A DNA stretch of 64,000 nt, taken from contig NZ_JNIF01000004.1 of NCBI RefSeq assembly GCF_000702445.1, forward strand, positions 496,001 through 560,000, written 5' to 3'. Source of the DNA: Bryobacter aggregatus MPL3 (GTDB lineage Bacteria; Acidobacteriota; Terriglobia; Bryobacterales; Bryobacteraceae). Numbering within the stretch: the first letter of the stretch is position 1; each line of letters starts with the position of its first letter. Below, in pieces: positions 14,541 to 23,836 of the stretch. The notes below the pieces were generated by a model, which saw only the letters and a list, made by a program, of their open reading frames with translations, was not told where the DNA came from and ran no database searches. Position numbers and translations under genes: made by a program.

Positions 14541-16607
14541 ATGTCTAGATTTCTTCCGATCCTCCTTCTCCTCGTCACCGCTCTGGGCGCGCAACGGAGA
14601 GACGGTATCGTCAAGCGCGACCTGATCCTGGCGCCGAACGAAGTGGACTATCAGAGTTCCGTCCGCGTCCCTCGTGGCTATGCGGTGATCGTGGGCGTGA
14701 GCCGCTATGCGAACCTACCGGCTGAAGCGCAACTGCGCTTCTCCGAAAGTGACGCACGAAATGTTTACCAGACCGTCATTTCACGCGAAGGCGGCCAGAT
14801 CGAACCGGAGAACGTCAAAACGCTCTTCGGCGCAGATGCGACGAAGGCAAATATCACCAAGGCGATCGAGGAGTGGCTACCCAGCGTTGCCCAGGAGGAC
14901 GATCGTGTCATTGTCTTCTTTGCCGGCCACGGCTTTGTCTACCAAGGCAAAGGCTATCTGGCTCCCTACGACTTCTCCTTTGAACACACCGCCGACACCG
15001 GTTATGACATGGCGCGCCTGGGCGATGTCCTGGCAAATAAAGTCAAAGCTCGCAACAAGATCTTGCTGACCGATGCCTGCCATTCCGCAAAGATTCTGCC
15101 CGGCCTCAGTTCCAAGCAGATCAACGATCAGTTCAAGATGCTTCCCGGCAATTTCTTTACGCTCGCCTCAAGCCGCGAGGCGGAATCGAGCTACGAGGAT
15201 CCTGATCTCGCCAATGGTTCCGGTGTCTTCGCCTACTTCCTGGTGCAAGGTTGGAAGGGGCAAGCCGATGTCGATCCGGAAGATGGCATTGTCACTGCCG
15301 ATGAGCTGGTGCAGTATGTGCGCAGCCAGGTGCGTCAATACGTCAAGGCGCGTGGCAACTCGCAGAATCCTCAGGAAAGCGGCAACTTTCCGGCGGACAT
15401 GACGCTCGGCTTTTTGCCGCAACGCCGCGAAAAGGTTAAAAACAACGCGGCTCCGGCCAAGGACGGCACCATCATCGTTACCACCAACCTCGAAGATGTC
15501 GAGGTCTATGTGGATGGGAACCGGATCGGGAAAGTGGGCGCTTCGAAGAAGCTGGTGATCCCGGGCCTGTCGAATGGGGAGCATGAGGTGCGCGGAGAGC
15601 GCCAAGGCTATGATCCGGCGTTGCGGATGGTGACGGTCCGCCCCGGTCAGGAGATTACCGTCGATCTCCGTATCCAGTTCCAACGGCGGATCGGCGAGGC
15701 GGCCAAGCAGGAGTTTCAAAAAGGGCAGGCCATCTATGCACGCCGGAAGAGCAGTGCGGAACTCCAGTCGGCAGCTGAAGATTTTAAGAAGGCCCTGAAG
15801 CTCGAACCGAAGTACAGCGAGGCCGCCGAGTACCTCTGTCTCACCGAGCAAGTGCTCGGACACACAATGGAAGCGGTGAAGGCGTGTAAAAAAGCCGTGG
15901 AACTCACGCCTGACGGCACTGAATTCCGTACCTATTACGCCTCGGTGCTCACCGAGATGGGCGATTCGAGTGAAGCCATCCGCCAACTCACCAGCGTGCT
16001 CGAACGGGATCCGAAGCGAGCGGAGGCCTATGTCATGCTCGGCGACGCCTATCTGTTTGCACAGGACTTCCAGAAGAGTGAAGCCGCAGCGACAAAGGCT
16101 CTGGAACTGAATCCCAAGGACGCCCGCGCTTACCTGTTTCGGGGCGACGCCCGGCGCTTTCAGGAGCGCTACCCCGAGGCGATGGGCGACTATCTCAGCT
16201 ACCTGCGCATCAATGATTTTCGCGCCCCAGTTAACGAAGTTCTGGGATATTACCTGATTGGAAGTGGCTTGAGCAAGCGGAATGTCGGGCAAAAGAAGGT
16301 CCACGAGATCCAACAATGGAGCGCCTGGTTCGGGGTCTGCGATGCGGCTCGTGGCATGGATGAGTATGCCAAGGCCATTTCTGCCTGTGACCGCGCCTTG
16401 AAGCTGGATGCCAAGGACGCCGGCACCTATTATTTACTCGGCAAAACCTACACCGAGTGGTTCGACCAGAAGAACACGCGCCAGAATCTGCTGAAGGCCG
16501 AAGAGAACATCGCCATGGCGCTTCGTTTGAACCCCGACTTTGAATTCGCCAAGGAAGCCAAGCGGCAACTGGTCGCCATTCGCGAATTAAAAGGCGTCGT
16601 GAAATGA
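14541..16607 (+). CDS. Exported caspase-like (C14) protein with PEGA and TPR domains
   Basis: A 688-residue protein with signal peptide MSRFLPILLLLVTALGA. Residues about 46-285 are a caspase-fold peptidase: GYAVIVGVSRY starts the fold, the catalytic His is His130 in FFAGHGF and the Cys is Cys180 in LLTDACHS. A PEGA domain follows at about 310-377 (VEVYVDGNRIG, then GEHEVRGERQGY), then five or more TPR repeats to about residue 680. Both dyad residues are present, so it may be an active cysteine peptidase (metacaspase/orthocaspase-like) in the periplasm. It is followed by genes for Ig-type surface proteins. Its substrate is unknown; the PEGA and TPR parts suggest anchoring and protein-protein contacts. 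Confidence 0.88.
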   Translation: MSRFLPILLLLVTALGAQRRDGIVKRDLILAPNEVDYQSSVRVPRGYAVIVGVSRYANLPAEAQLRFSESDARNVYQTVISREGGQIEPENVKTLFGADATKANITKAIEEWLPSVAQEDDRVIVFFAGHGFVYQGKGYLAPYDFSFEHTADTGYDMARLGDVLANKVKARNKILLTDACHSAKILPGLSSKQINDQFKMLPGNFFTLASSREAESSYEDPDLANGSGVFAYFLVQGWKGQADVDPEDGIVTADELVQYVRSQVRQYVKARGNSQNPQESGNFPADMTLGFLPQRREKVKNNAAPAKDGTIIVTTNLEDVEVYVDGNRIGKVGASKKLVIPGLSNGEHEVRGERQGYDPALRMVTVRPGQEITVDLRIQFQRRIGEAAKQEFQKGQAIYARRKSSAELQSAAEDFKKALKLEPKYSEAAEYLCLTEQVLGHTMEAVKACKKAVELTPDGTEFRTYYASVLTEMGDSSEAIRQLTSVLERDPKRAEAYVMLGDAYLFAQDFQKSEAAATKALELNPKDARAYLFRGDARRFQERYPEAMGDYLSYLRINDFRAPVNEVLGYYLIGSGLSKRNVGQKKVHEIQQWSAWFGVCDAARGMDEYAKAISACDRALKLDAKDAGTYYLLGKTYTEWFDQKNTRQNLLKAEENIAMALRLNPDFEFAKEAKRQLVAIRELKGVVK

Positions 16608-16710
16608 TCGGCGTCACGATCTGCAGTTTGCCAGCGACAACCAGGGTGCTGAGAAACATTGACACGCTTTGGCTGCCGTTTACGCGTTATCAAGAGATGG
16701 ACAATTCCCT

Positions 16711-16714
16711 GGAG
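16711..16714 (+). promoter_or_regulatory. Ribosome-binding site deciding the GTG start at 16722
   Basis: GGAG lies 7 bp before GTG at 16722, the codon that begins a credible signal peptide. This favours 16722 over any upstream start in the same frame. A TTGACA hexamer at 16659-16664 could be a -35 box, but no convincing -10 follows. Confidence 0.5.
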
Positions 16715-16721
16715 ATTTGTT

Positions 16722-17408
16722 GTGAACAGAACTTATAGAATGCTTTGCGCATCTGGCCTGAGTGCGGCCTTGCTGCTGGGCTCGCCGGGAGCGGATCTTC
16801 GAAATATCCCCTTCAGTACCGACCATTTGGAAGAATTTATGAACCAAGGGCCCAGTCCGGAGCCTGCCCCCACGGGCTACCGGATTAACATCGCCAAGAG
16901 CACGGCGCAGAACAATCTGCGCAAGGGGCGCGCGACGAAAGCTGTTGTTGAAGTGCGGGATCGGAACAACAAACCCGTTGCCGGCATTGCTGTTGTCTTC
17001 CTGCTGCCGGGTTCCGGCCCAAGCGGTACTTTTGCGGGAGGCGGCACCAGCCTCACCGTGACGACCAACGCTGCTGGCCAGGCGGTGGCTAGCTACACCC
17101 CGAATCAGGTTGCTGGCATGTTCAATCTGACTGTGAACGCGAATCTCAACGGAGTGACCGTTGCGACGGCAAATGTTGCGCAGGCAAATCTCGCGGCAGC
17201 AGCCGCTGCGGGTGCTGGGATGAGTGGCACCACCATCGGAATCATCGCCGGAGTCGCTGCCGCAGCGGCTGTCGGCATCGGTGTCGGGATCGCCAATAGC
17301 GGGTCTTCTGGATCCCCGGCAACCCCTGTCCCCACCAGCGTTCGCATCATCGGGGGAGGCAATCCTGTCTTTGGACCCACCGCCATCTCCGCCGGAAGGG
17401 GGCGCTAA
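16722..17408 (+). CDS. Secreted Ig-like (Big_1-type) domain protein with C-terminal glycine-rich membrane segment
   Basis: A 228-residue protein with a leader (YRMLCASGLSAALLLGSPG). Residues about 50-150 look like a bacterial Ig-like domain group 1: ATKAVVEVRDRNNKPVAGIAVVF followed by LTVTTNAAGQAVASYTPNQVAG. A glycine/alanine-rich hydrophobic stretch (TIGIIAGVAAAAAVGIGVGIA) near residues 168-190 resembles a glycine-zipper membrane anchor. GTG start supported by GGAG 7 bp upstream. It stands between the caspase-like gene and a small secreted-protein gene (4 bp gap), so these plus-strand genes probably form one unit. Function beyond a surface or adhesive role is unknown. Confidence 0.72.
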   Translation: MNRTYRMLCASGLSAALLLGSPGADLRNIPFSTDHLEEFMNQGPSPEPAPTGYRINIAKSTAQNNLRKGRATKAVVEVRDRNNKPVAGIAVVFLLPGSGPSGTFAGGGTSLTVTTNAAGQAVASYTPNQVAGMFNLTVNANLNGVTVATANVAQANLAAAAAAGAGMSGTTIGIIAGVAAAAAVGIGVGIANSGSSGSPATPVPTSVRIIGGGNPVFGPTAISAGRGR

Positions 17409-17412
17409 CACC

Positions 17413-18267
17413 ATGCGTCGCGTATCTCTTTTGCTCGTAGCAACTGCCGCCTTTGCGGCGAATCAGATGGACGGTCCCTCCTTAGGTTGGATGTGGGACA
17501 AGGACTCGAAGAGCCTGCGCCGCCTGGGTGGATTGCCCGGTAGCCTGCGCAATGAGGACGCCCCCGATCTCGGCAGCGGCGTGCAGAATCTGTGGCTCGC
17601 ACCCGGTCAGGATCAGGCGGTCCTTGCCCGGGAAGGCGGCCAACTGGAAAAGCGAAATCTGCTCACCGGCACGGCCGTTACGCTGGAGTCGGAAGCTCCC
17701 GACCGCGTTGTCTTCTCGGCTGATGGAACGCAGGTGGGCCTGTGGTGGAAGGCCGCGGGCCGCTTTGCGCTCTGGGGGCAGACTCCAGTCGATCTCGACG
17801 CGAAATCAATTTTGCTTCGTAATGACGGAGAGGCCCTCGTTGTCGATGCCGAAGGTACACTCCGGACGCTGAAAGGCGCCTGGCTCGGCAACTTTGGAGC
17901 GGAGTCGGCCATTGCGATGGACGAAGCCCGGCTCTTTGTCGCAGGCCACGGTGCACTCACGATTTTCGATCGCGGTGCGAGTGGATGGGAATTGCGCTCC
18001 CGCCGCGAAGACGCGCAGGTCGACACCTGGCGTCAAATTGAAATTGAAACAGACGGCCTCCTGGTGGTTACCGCTGCGGGCGAACTGCAGCGCTGCACTT
18101 TCGACGGCATGCCGTCGGAGACCCTGGCAAGGTCTGGCGTCCGTGCTCTTTCCCGCCTCCGGCAAACAGGCTTCTATCTCGCTGAAGGCGAGACGCTGCA
18201 GCTCCTCTTTGCACGGAGCGCCAGCCAGAAGCTCTATCTTCTTCCCGCTACCGAGGTGCGCCAGTGA
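17413..18267 (+). CDS. Hypothetical secreted protein
   Basis: A 284-residue protein with signal peptide MRRVSLLLVATAAFA. I do not recognise the family. The mature part is rich in short strands with phrases such as LVVDAEGTLRTLKGAWLG and ARLFVAGHGALTIFDRG, which look like irregular beta-propeller blades. The longer frame beginning at 17224 is rejected because its first 63 residues lie over the end of the previous gene and are Pro/Ser-rich. It starts 4 bp after that gene, and its TGA overlaps the GTG of the next gene (GTGA), so it is translationally coupled to the large Ig/IPT protein. Confidence 0.7.
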   Translation: MRRVSLLLVATAAFAANQMDGPSLGWMWDKDSKSLRRLGGLPGSLRNEDAPDLGSGVQNLWLAPGQDQAVLAREGGQLEKRNLLTGTAVTLESEAPDRVVFSADGTQVGLWWKAAGRFALWGQTPVDLDAKSILLRNDGEALVVDAEGTLRTLKGAWLGNFGAESAIAMDEARLFVAGHGALTIFDRGASGWELRSRREDAQVDTWRQIEIETDGLLVVTAAGELQRCTFDGMPSETLARSGVRALSRLRQTGFYLAEGETLQLLFARSASQKLYLLPATEVRQ

Positions 18268-21098
18268 AAAAAACATTAGTAGGCCTGATTGTTCTGGCCG
18301 GAATCCTTCAGGCGCAGGCCATCCGTGGCAACAGCGGCTTTTCAACCTCCAAACTCAAGAACGACGACGACAACTTTGAGTCGACTTCGATTGGCTTCCC
18401 GATCAACTTCTTTGGGCAGCGCTACACCAGCACTTACGTCACCAATAACGGCAACATCACCCTCGGATCGATCAACACGGTGGGCGGTCGCGCAGAGTGG
18501 GTGCCCACGTCGATTCGCAATATCTCGACGCCGATTATCGCGCCCTTCTACGCCGATGTGGATACAACAAACTCCAGTGCGGTCAGCTTTGGCAACGACA
18601 CTGTAAACGGACATAAGGCTTTCGCTGTTAACTATGTCGGTGTTGGTTATTTCAATGCCAAAGCAGACAAGCTGAATTCATTCCAATTGGTGCTCATTGA
18701 ACGCTCCGACACCGGAGCAGGGAACTTCGACATCGAGTTCAACTACGGATCGATCCAGTGGGATATCGGTGAGAACACGACGAGTGGCCGCGCTTATGCC
18801 TCGGTCGGCTACACCAATGCGTTGGGTGGCGCGCAGAATGCCTCCTTCGAGTTGCCTGGATCTCTCACTGCCGGTGCCTTTCTCGATAATGGCCCTTACG
18901 CTTTGATTCGCCAGTCTCGCAATAGCAATGGCGTGCCTGGACGTCTCGTCTTTGAGGTTCGCAATGGCGATGTCGGCAATACGACGCTCATCCTGCAGCC
19001 CGACAAGACGATTCTGAATTGCCCGGATGCCACCTTGATTGCCCGTGGCAGCGGCTTTGGCGGGACTAATATCTTTACGGTTCCAGCTTTCCATTACAAT
19101 CTGAAAGAGAACGGCGTGGCGCGTGAGATTACAGAAGCCTTTGCAACCAAGGTTTCGGATGCTCCTCCGGGTACTTATGACTTCACCGTGAAGTACCGCA
19201 CGATTACTCCGGTCGATTCCACTGGTGCACAGACTTCCAATAAGATCGATCTTACGATCACCCTCCCGGCTGCGGCCAGTGACCCTGCCTATACTGCGAC
19301 CGATTCGAAATCCATTCGCAATTGTGGTGTGGCTGCTGATTGCGGTACGCTGCCCAAGACTGGCCGCATTGGCTTCTCTCTGAGCGGGCGAGCCAGCGCT
19401 TCCGGCGGACTTCCACCCTATGTCTATACGGCTCCCAATGGTGTGCCTCCGGGCTTGACCTTTGCGCGCGACGGCGCTCTCAGCGGAGCCCCGAGTTCGG
19501 CAGGCAACTTCAGCTATGTCGTGCGAGTGGATGACAATTCACAGACACCGCAGTTCAGCCTGGTTACTTGTGCGCTGGCCATCAGTGGCACCAACGCGCC
19601 GCTCGCCGGTTCCTGCAACACGCCCGGTGGTGTTCCTGGCGCCTCTTACAGCGGCTCCATTGTGGGGAGTGGGGGCGCTGGCGGTTACACTTACAGGCTC
19701 ACCAATGGTAGTCTGGCTCCCGGACTCTCGCTGAACTCAAGCACCGGCGCTATCACGGGCATCATTACTGCTACCGCTTCGGGCAACTATGCCTTCACGG
19801 TGACCGTCACGGACAGCGCCGGTGGGACTGTTGCCGTGCCTTGTTCCGTGCAGGTGACTCCGGTTGTCATCCCGATTCCGTCAATCACTTCCTTTGCTCC
19901 TCCAGCGGTTGTGGTTGGAAGCGATACCTTCTCCCTGACAGTGACCGGTACCAACTTCAACAGTGGCTCAGTGGTGGTCTGGGATGGCTTTGCACTCCCG
20001 ACGCACTTCACCAATGCAACCACTCTTGTAGCCAGCATCGCGACGAATCTCACCAGTTGGGCGCATGCCGTCAAGCTCCACGTGAAGAACGGATCAACGG
20101 TAGGACCCGATCAGGATTACGAGGTTGTGAATCCGCTCTCCGTTACCTCCACGATTCCGAGAGCCTTGACCACCTCCACTGCGCCGATCGTAATCAGCAT
20201 CACGGGCGATGGCTTCTACCCGAACATTGCGCTTTCGATCAATGGTGTCTCTGCGCCTGTCACGCGCCTCAGTGCCCAGCAACTGCAAACCCAGATCCCG
20301 GCCAGCCTTCTTGCTCAGCCCGGCACGATTACGCTCCGCCTCGACAACCCGAACGGTCTCGGTGTCAGCGTTCCGCTCCAGGTGGTTTCGAGCGTAACGG
20401 TCACTCCGTCCGTTTCGATCGACAAGCCGGCGGTGATCACGGATCAATCCATCGCCATTGTCAAATTAACCCAGGCCCCCGGCCAGATGCTCAATGGGAC
20501 GCTAACCATCAGCTTCTCACCCGGAGCGGACAACAACCCGAACAATGGTCCGACGGACTTCCCACGCTTCACCACAGCCAGCACGCGCCAGATTGCCTTT
20601 ACGATTGCTGCAACGGGCACCGAGTTCCGTGCCCCGATCGATCAGGGCAGTGTCGCCGGAGTTGCGACGGTCAAGCTGAGCAGCCTCACTGCAAACGGTG
20701 TGGATCTACTCAATGGCGCCAGCATCACGCAGACGCTCAATATCGATCCCGCAGTGCCCTTCATCCTTCCGGCCAGTGTCGGGATGGTGCGCACGGCAAA
20801 TGGCTTCAATGTGGAAGTGTCGGCCATCTCCACTCTCCGCAGTCTGACCGGCGCCACCCTCAGCTTTACGCTGGCGAGCGGCGTTGCGAACAACGGCGCA
20901 GCTTCCTTCCCGGTGGATAATCTGGCGAATCTGGCAAACACCTGGTTCCAATCGGATGCTGGAAAAACAGCGGGCGGTTCCTTTAAGCTCACGATCCCCT
21001 TCACCTTTGAAGGGGACTTCTCGAACATTACGGGCGTCCAGGTGATCCTTTCCAATTCTCGTGGTGCGAGTGCTGCTGTGAGTGGCGGTCGTCGTTAG
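18264..21098 (+). CDS. Large secreted protein with nidogen-like, putative-Ig and IPT domains
   Basis: A 944-residue secreted protein with leader KKTLVGLIVLAGILQAQA and a GTG start overlapping the upstream stop. Residues about 25-230 resemble a nidogen-like (NIDO) domain: FFGQRYTSTYVTNNGNITLG, IIAPFYADVDT and a long strand-rich stretch with the NFDIEFNYGSIQWD phrase. Two He_PIG-type putative Ig repeats follow at about 355-530 (phrases like GLPPYVYTAPNGVPPGLTF and GYTYRLTNGSLAPGLSL), then IPT/TIG-like repeats from about 535 (ITSFAPPAVVVGSDTFSLTVTG). The C-terminal 250 residues are strand-rich and unassigned. Predicted to be surface exposed and adhesive or scaffold-forming. No catalytic residues or cell-wall sorting signal were seen. 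Confidence 0.82.
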   Translation: MKKTLVGLIVLAGILQAQAIRGNSGFSTSKLKNDDDNFESTSIGFPINFFGQRYTSTYVTNNGNITLGSINTVGGRAEWVPTSIRNISTPIIAPFYADVDTTNSSAVSFGNDTVNGHKAFAVNYVGVGYFNAKADKLNSFQLVLIERSDTGAGNFDIEFNYGSIQWDIGENTTSGRAYASVGYTNALGGAQNASFELPGSLTAGAFLDNGPYALIRQSRNSNGVPGRLVFEVRNGDVGNTTLILQPDKTILNCPDATLIARGSGFGGTNIFTVPAFHYNLKENGVAREITEAFATKVSDAPPGTYDFTVKYRTITPVDSTGAQTSNKIDLTITLPAAASDPAYTATDSKSIRNCGVAADCGTLPKTGRIGFSLSGRASASGGLPPYVYTAPNGVPPGLTFARDGALSGAPSSAGNFSYVVRVDDNSQTPQFSLVTCALAISGTNAPLAGSCNTPGGVPGASYSGSIVGSGGAGGYTYRLTNGSLAPGLSLNSSTGAITGIITATASGNYAFTVTVTDSAGGTVAVPCSVQVTPVVIPIPSITSFAPPAVVVGSDTFSLTVTGTNFNSGSVVVWDGFALPTHFTNATTLVASIATNLTSWAHAVKLHVKNGSTVGPDQDYEVVNPLSVTSTIPRALTTSTAPIVISITGDGFYPNIALSINGVSAPVTRLSAQQLQTQIPASLLAQPGTITLRLDNPNGLGVSVPLQVVSSVTVTPSVSIDKPAVITDQSIAIVKLTQAPGQMLNGTLTISFSPGADNNPNNGPTDFPRFTTASTRQIAFTIAATGTEFRAPIDQGSVAGVATVKLSSLTANGVDLLNGASITQTLNIDPAVPFILPASVGMVRTANGFNVEVSAISTLRSLTGATLSFTLASGVANNGAASFPVDNLANLANTWFQSDAGKTAGGSFKLTIPFTFEGDFSNITGVQVILSNSRGASAAVSGGRR

Positions 21099-21637
21099 CG
21101 GCAGCTTGACAGCAATTGTTCTCGAATGCCCGGCCAATGCAGCAAAAGAAATTGCGCTGTATAGCCGGGCAAAACAAATTCAATCTGCACGGCTTCTTTG
21201 AGAAGCGGTGTGAGATCCCGGGCCAGCTTCCAGCGGGTGGTGTCACCTGGTTGGAGCGCAAGCATCGGGAATGAGGGAAACGCCTTCCCGTTCAACGTCA
21301 CCATCACACTTCCCTCCTGTGCGATGGGCCGGCGCATATCGAGGAACGCGTTGAGTGGCCGCGCCGATCCAGCCTGGCAATAGAGCACCAGGTACGGCGC
21401 GGCTTTTTTCCTGTTTTCCAGGTTTACCAGCGTGGAGGCGGGTAAAGCCGCAATCTGCAGTGGTTCTTTCTCTCCTGTTACCGATATCGTCGAGAAAATC
21501 CAATTTCCGGCCTTCTTAGGGGCCTGTTTGACCGGAGTTGCGGATTCTTGTGCGACGAAGATGCTCCCAGCGACGAGAACATGAAAGAATACAGAGTGCA
21601 AATATGCACCGTAGAACGTTTCCGGCCTCGATTGCAA
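21095..21637 (-). CDS. Hypothetical secreted protein
   Basis: A protein of up to 180 residues, unrecognised. The N-terminal region contains a hydrophobic leader (HSVFFHVLVAGSIFVAQ). The mature part has phrases such as APYLVLYCQAGSARPL, GSVMVTLNGKAFPSFPMLAL and LKEAVQIEFVLPGY, suggesting a compact beta-rich domain. Only TTG starts (21637 or 21601) are available, with no clear ribosome-binding site, so the exact start is open. It converges on the large Ig/IPT gene (4 bp overlap) and diverges from the AI-2E permease gene. Confidence 0.55.
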   Translation of the reverse strand: MQSRPETFYGAYLHSVFFHVLVAGSIFVAQESATPVKQAPKKAGNWIFSTISVTGEKEPLQIAALPASTLVNLENRKKAAPYLVLYCQAGSARPLNAFLDMRRPIAQEGSVMVTLNGKAFPSFPMLALQPGDTTRWKLARDLTPLLKEAVQIEFVLPGYTAQFLLLHWPGIREQLLSSCR

Positions 21638-21677
21638 GTGGCAATGCGCCGGTCCTCCAGGAGCGAGTCGACCTCTG

Positions 21678-22745
21678 ATGTTTCGTGGGCGCAGCCTGAC
21701 ATGGATTGTGCTGGTCGTGCTGAGTGCACTACTAGCCTATGGCTGTTTTCTCGTTTTGCGGCCTTTTTTTGCTGAAATTTTTCTGGCGACAGTGCTCGCG
21801 ATCGTCTTTTTCCCAATCCACTCCTGGCTGGTCCGGAAGACGAAAAGCGACAACCTCGCCGCCTGGATCAGTACACTTGGCGCAGGGCTCCTCTTTCTGT
21901 TTCCCCTCACCATGCTCGGAATCGTTCTCAGTCGCGAGGCCCGCCATGCGGTGGATGCCATGAGCGCCGCCATCGGACCCTCCGGAAGCTTGGAATGGTT
22001 TGACCGCGCCGTAAATTTTCTCAGTGACCAACTGGGCTGGGACCCCGCGCAGACCCAGGATTTCCTCAAGAGCAAACTTTCCGGCATCGGAAGCAGCCTG
22101 CTGTCGAATGCCGTCAAAAGCCTGCAGGGCCTTGGTTCCTGGCTCTTTTCGAGCATTACGACGCTCGTGACGATGTTCTTTCTCTTCCGCGGCGGATCAA
22201 AATTTCTGGAGGAGAGCAAGTCCTGGGTGCCACTGCCTCCTGACATGATGGACATCCTGTTTGCGGAAACACGCCTGCAGATTTTCGCTAATGTCTACGG
22301 GGTAATTTCTGTTGCCGTTGCACAGGGCACGCTCACCGCAATTGGTTTTGCTCTGTGTGGCCTGCCGTCTGCGATCCTCTGGGGGGCAATGGCGGCACTT
22401 TTCTCAGTGGTGCCCGTTGTGGGCGCTGCCTTGGTTTGGGTTCCGGGCGTCCTTTATCTGGCCGCTTCGGGTACTCTGGGCAAAGCGGGACTGCTTCTCA
22501 TCTGGGGAACTCTGCTGATCAGCATGGCCGACAATGTCATCCGCCCGATTGTGCTGAGCGAAAAGGCGCAAATGAATACGGCGGTGATGTTTTTCGCACT
22601 CCTTGGCGGCATCGACGCCTTTGGTTTGGTCGGACTCTTTGCGGGCCCCATCGTGTTTTCGCTGGCTTTGGCAGTCATCAAATTACTTCGGGAACACAGT
22701 TCGGCTCTTGGTATGAATGTGGAAGTGGAAGGAATTGGAATATGA
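21678..22745 (+). CDS. AI-2E/PerM family membrane permease
   Basis: A 355-residue polytopic membrane protein of the AI-2E transporter family. It has the usual pattern: N-terminal pairs of helices (about 7-45 and 60-80), a soluble loop (about 90-150), and a C-terminal half with the conserved GLPSAILWGAMAALFSVVPVVG region and the DNVIRPIVLS motif. Family members export quorum signals or exchange ions; the cargo here is unknown. Its TGA overlaps the ATG of the lactonase gene (ATGA), so it is coupled to the sugar-oxidation operon downstream, which could point to sugar-acid or ion transport, though this is inference. Confidence 0.87.
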   Translation: MFRGRSLTWIVLVVLSALLAYGCFLVLRPFFAEIFLATVLAIVFFPIHSWLVRKTKSDNLAAWISTLGAGLLFLFPLTMLGIVLSREARHAVDAMSAAIGPSGSLEWFDRAVNFLSDQLGWDPAQTQDFLKSKLSGIGSSLLSNAVKSLQGLGSWLFSSITTLVTMFFLFRGGSKFLEESKSWVPLPPDMMDILFAETRLQIFANVYGVISVAVAQGTLTAIGFALCGLPSAILWGAMAALFSVVPVVGAALVWVPGVLYLAASGTLGKAGLLLIWGTLLISMADNVIRPIVLSEKAQMNTAVMFFALLGGIDAFGLVGLFAGPIVFSLALAVIKLLREHSSALGMNVEVEGIGI

Positions 22746-23824
22746 AAAAAGAAATTGGATTGATCGGTGTGATGGCGATGACTCTGCTTGCTGCCGACCG
22801 CACTGCGTATATCGGAACCTACACCAAGCCGCAAGGCAGCAAGGGCATCTACATGGTGCGCTTCGACGAGGCCACCGGCAAACTCTCCACTCCTGAGCTG
22901 GCAGGGGAGAGCGAGAGTCCGTCTTTCCTCACCCTGAGCAAGAATGGCAAGTTCCTTTACGCTGTCAACGAGATCAACAATGGAGACGTCAGTGCCTTTG
23001 CCATCGAGGCGAATGGCAAGCTCCGTTTCCTGAATAAGGCGAAGTCGAAAGGCGATGCTCCCTGCCATCTCAATCTGGATGCAACCGGCAAATGGATTGC
23101 TGTCGCCAACTACACCAGCGGCACGGCGTCCATCCTTCCTGTCGGCGCCGATGGCAAAGTTGGCGAAGCTGTCGCCACGGTGCAGCACACGGGGAAGGGA
23201 AGCAATCCCCGGCGTCAGTCCAGCCCGCATGCCCACTCGGTAAACTTCTCCAAGGACAACACACTTCTCTACATCGCCGATCTTGGTCTCGATCAGGTGA
23301 AAGTCTATTCCTTCGACGCGAAAACCGGCAAGATCGCGGAGACGGCCCAGCTCGTCACGCCCAGCGGCGCCGGCCCCCGTCACCTCGCCCTCTCCTCCAC
23401 CGGGAAGGCCTATGTCATCAACGAAATGGCAAGCAGCGTCAGTGTCTTCAACACGGCCACCCATCAGCTCATTGAAACCGTCTCGGCGCTGCCCGCCGAC
23501 TACAAAGGCGACACCAGCGGCGCTGAAATCGTTCTACATCCCAAAGGCACCTTGCTCTTCAGTTCCAATCGCGGGCACGATAGCATCTCGATCTATCGCG
23601 TCAATCCCTCGAACGGCACGATCAAGCTGCTCGGCCAGCAGCCCGTCGGCGGCAAAGTGCCGCGCGGCTTTGTCCTGACGCCCGACGGCAACTTCCTGAT
23701 TGCTGGCGCGCAGAACTCAGACAAAGTCTTCGCCTTTAAAGTCGATCTGGCGGCTGGCAAACTCATTCCCAGCGGGGACGCGGTTTCCGTCGGAATGCCC
23801 GTCTGCATCCGCTTTGTAAAGTAA
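22742..23824 (+). CDS. Exported lactonase (6-phosphogluconolactonase/YbhE family beta-propeller)
   Basis: A 360-residue seven-bladed propeller lactonase. Hallmarks are AYIGTYTKPQGSKGIY at the start, the blade phrases SPSFLTLSKNGKFLYAVNE and PCHLNLDATGKWIAVANY, and HAHSVNFSKDNTLLYIADLG. Unlike the cytoplasmic enzyme it begins with a plausible signal peptide (MKKEIGLIGVMAMTLLAA), so the substrate is probably an unphosphorylated lactone made outside the cytoplasm. Start at the ATGA overlap with the permease; the longer frame upstream only covers permease sequence. A dehydrogenase small subunit and a GMC dehydrogenase follow, which fits hydrolysis of the lactone made by that enzyme. Confidence 0.87.
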   Translation: MKKEIGLIGVMAMTLLAADRTAYIGTYTKPQGSKGIYMVRFDEATGKLSTPELAGESESPSFLTLSKNGKFLYAVNEINNGDVSAFAIEANGKLRFLNKAKSKGDAPCHLNLDATGKWIAVANYTSGTASILPVGADGKVGEAVATVQHTGKGSNPRRQSSPHAHSVNFSKDNTLLYIADLGLDQVKVYSFDAKTGKIAETAQLVTPSGAGPRHLALSSTGKAYVINEMASSVSVFNTATHQLIETVSALPADYKGDTSGAEIVLHPKGTLLFSSNRGHDSISIYRVNPSNGTIKLLGQQPVGGKVPRGFVLTPDGNFLIAGAQNSDKVFAFKVDLAAGKLIPSGDAVSVGMPVCIRFVK

Positions 23825-23836
23825 AAGGATTCCCCA

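Noticed and set aside
15168-16316. 382-residue frame antisense to the caspase-like gene
   Set aside because: Overlies conserved TPR and PEGA coding sequence; no family features of its own.
16659-16664. TTGACA hexamer as a promoter for the Ig-domain gene
   Set aside because: No acceptable -10 at 16-18 bp; treated only as a weak hint.
19841-20920. 359-residue alternate plus-strand frame within the NIDO/Ig/IPT gene
   Set aside because: His/Gln/Cys-rich out-of-frame translation; the overlapping frame has a signal peptide and recognisable repeats.
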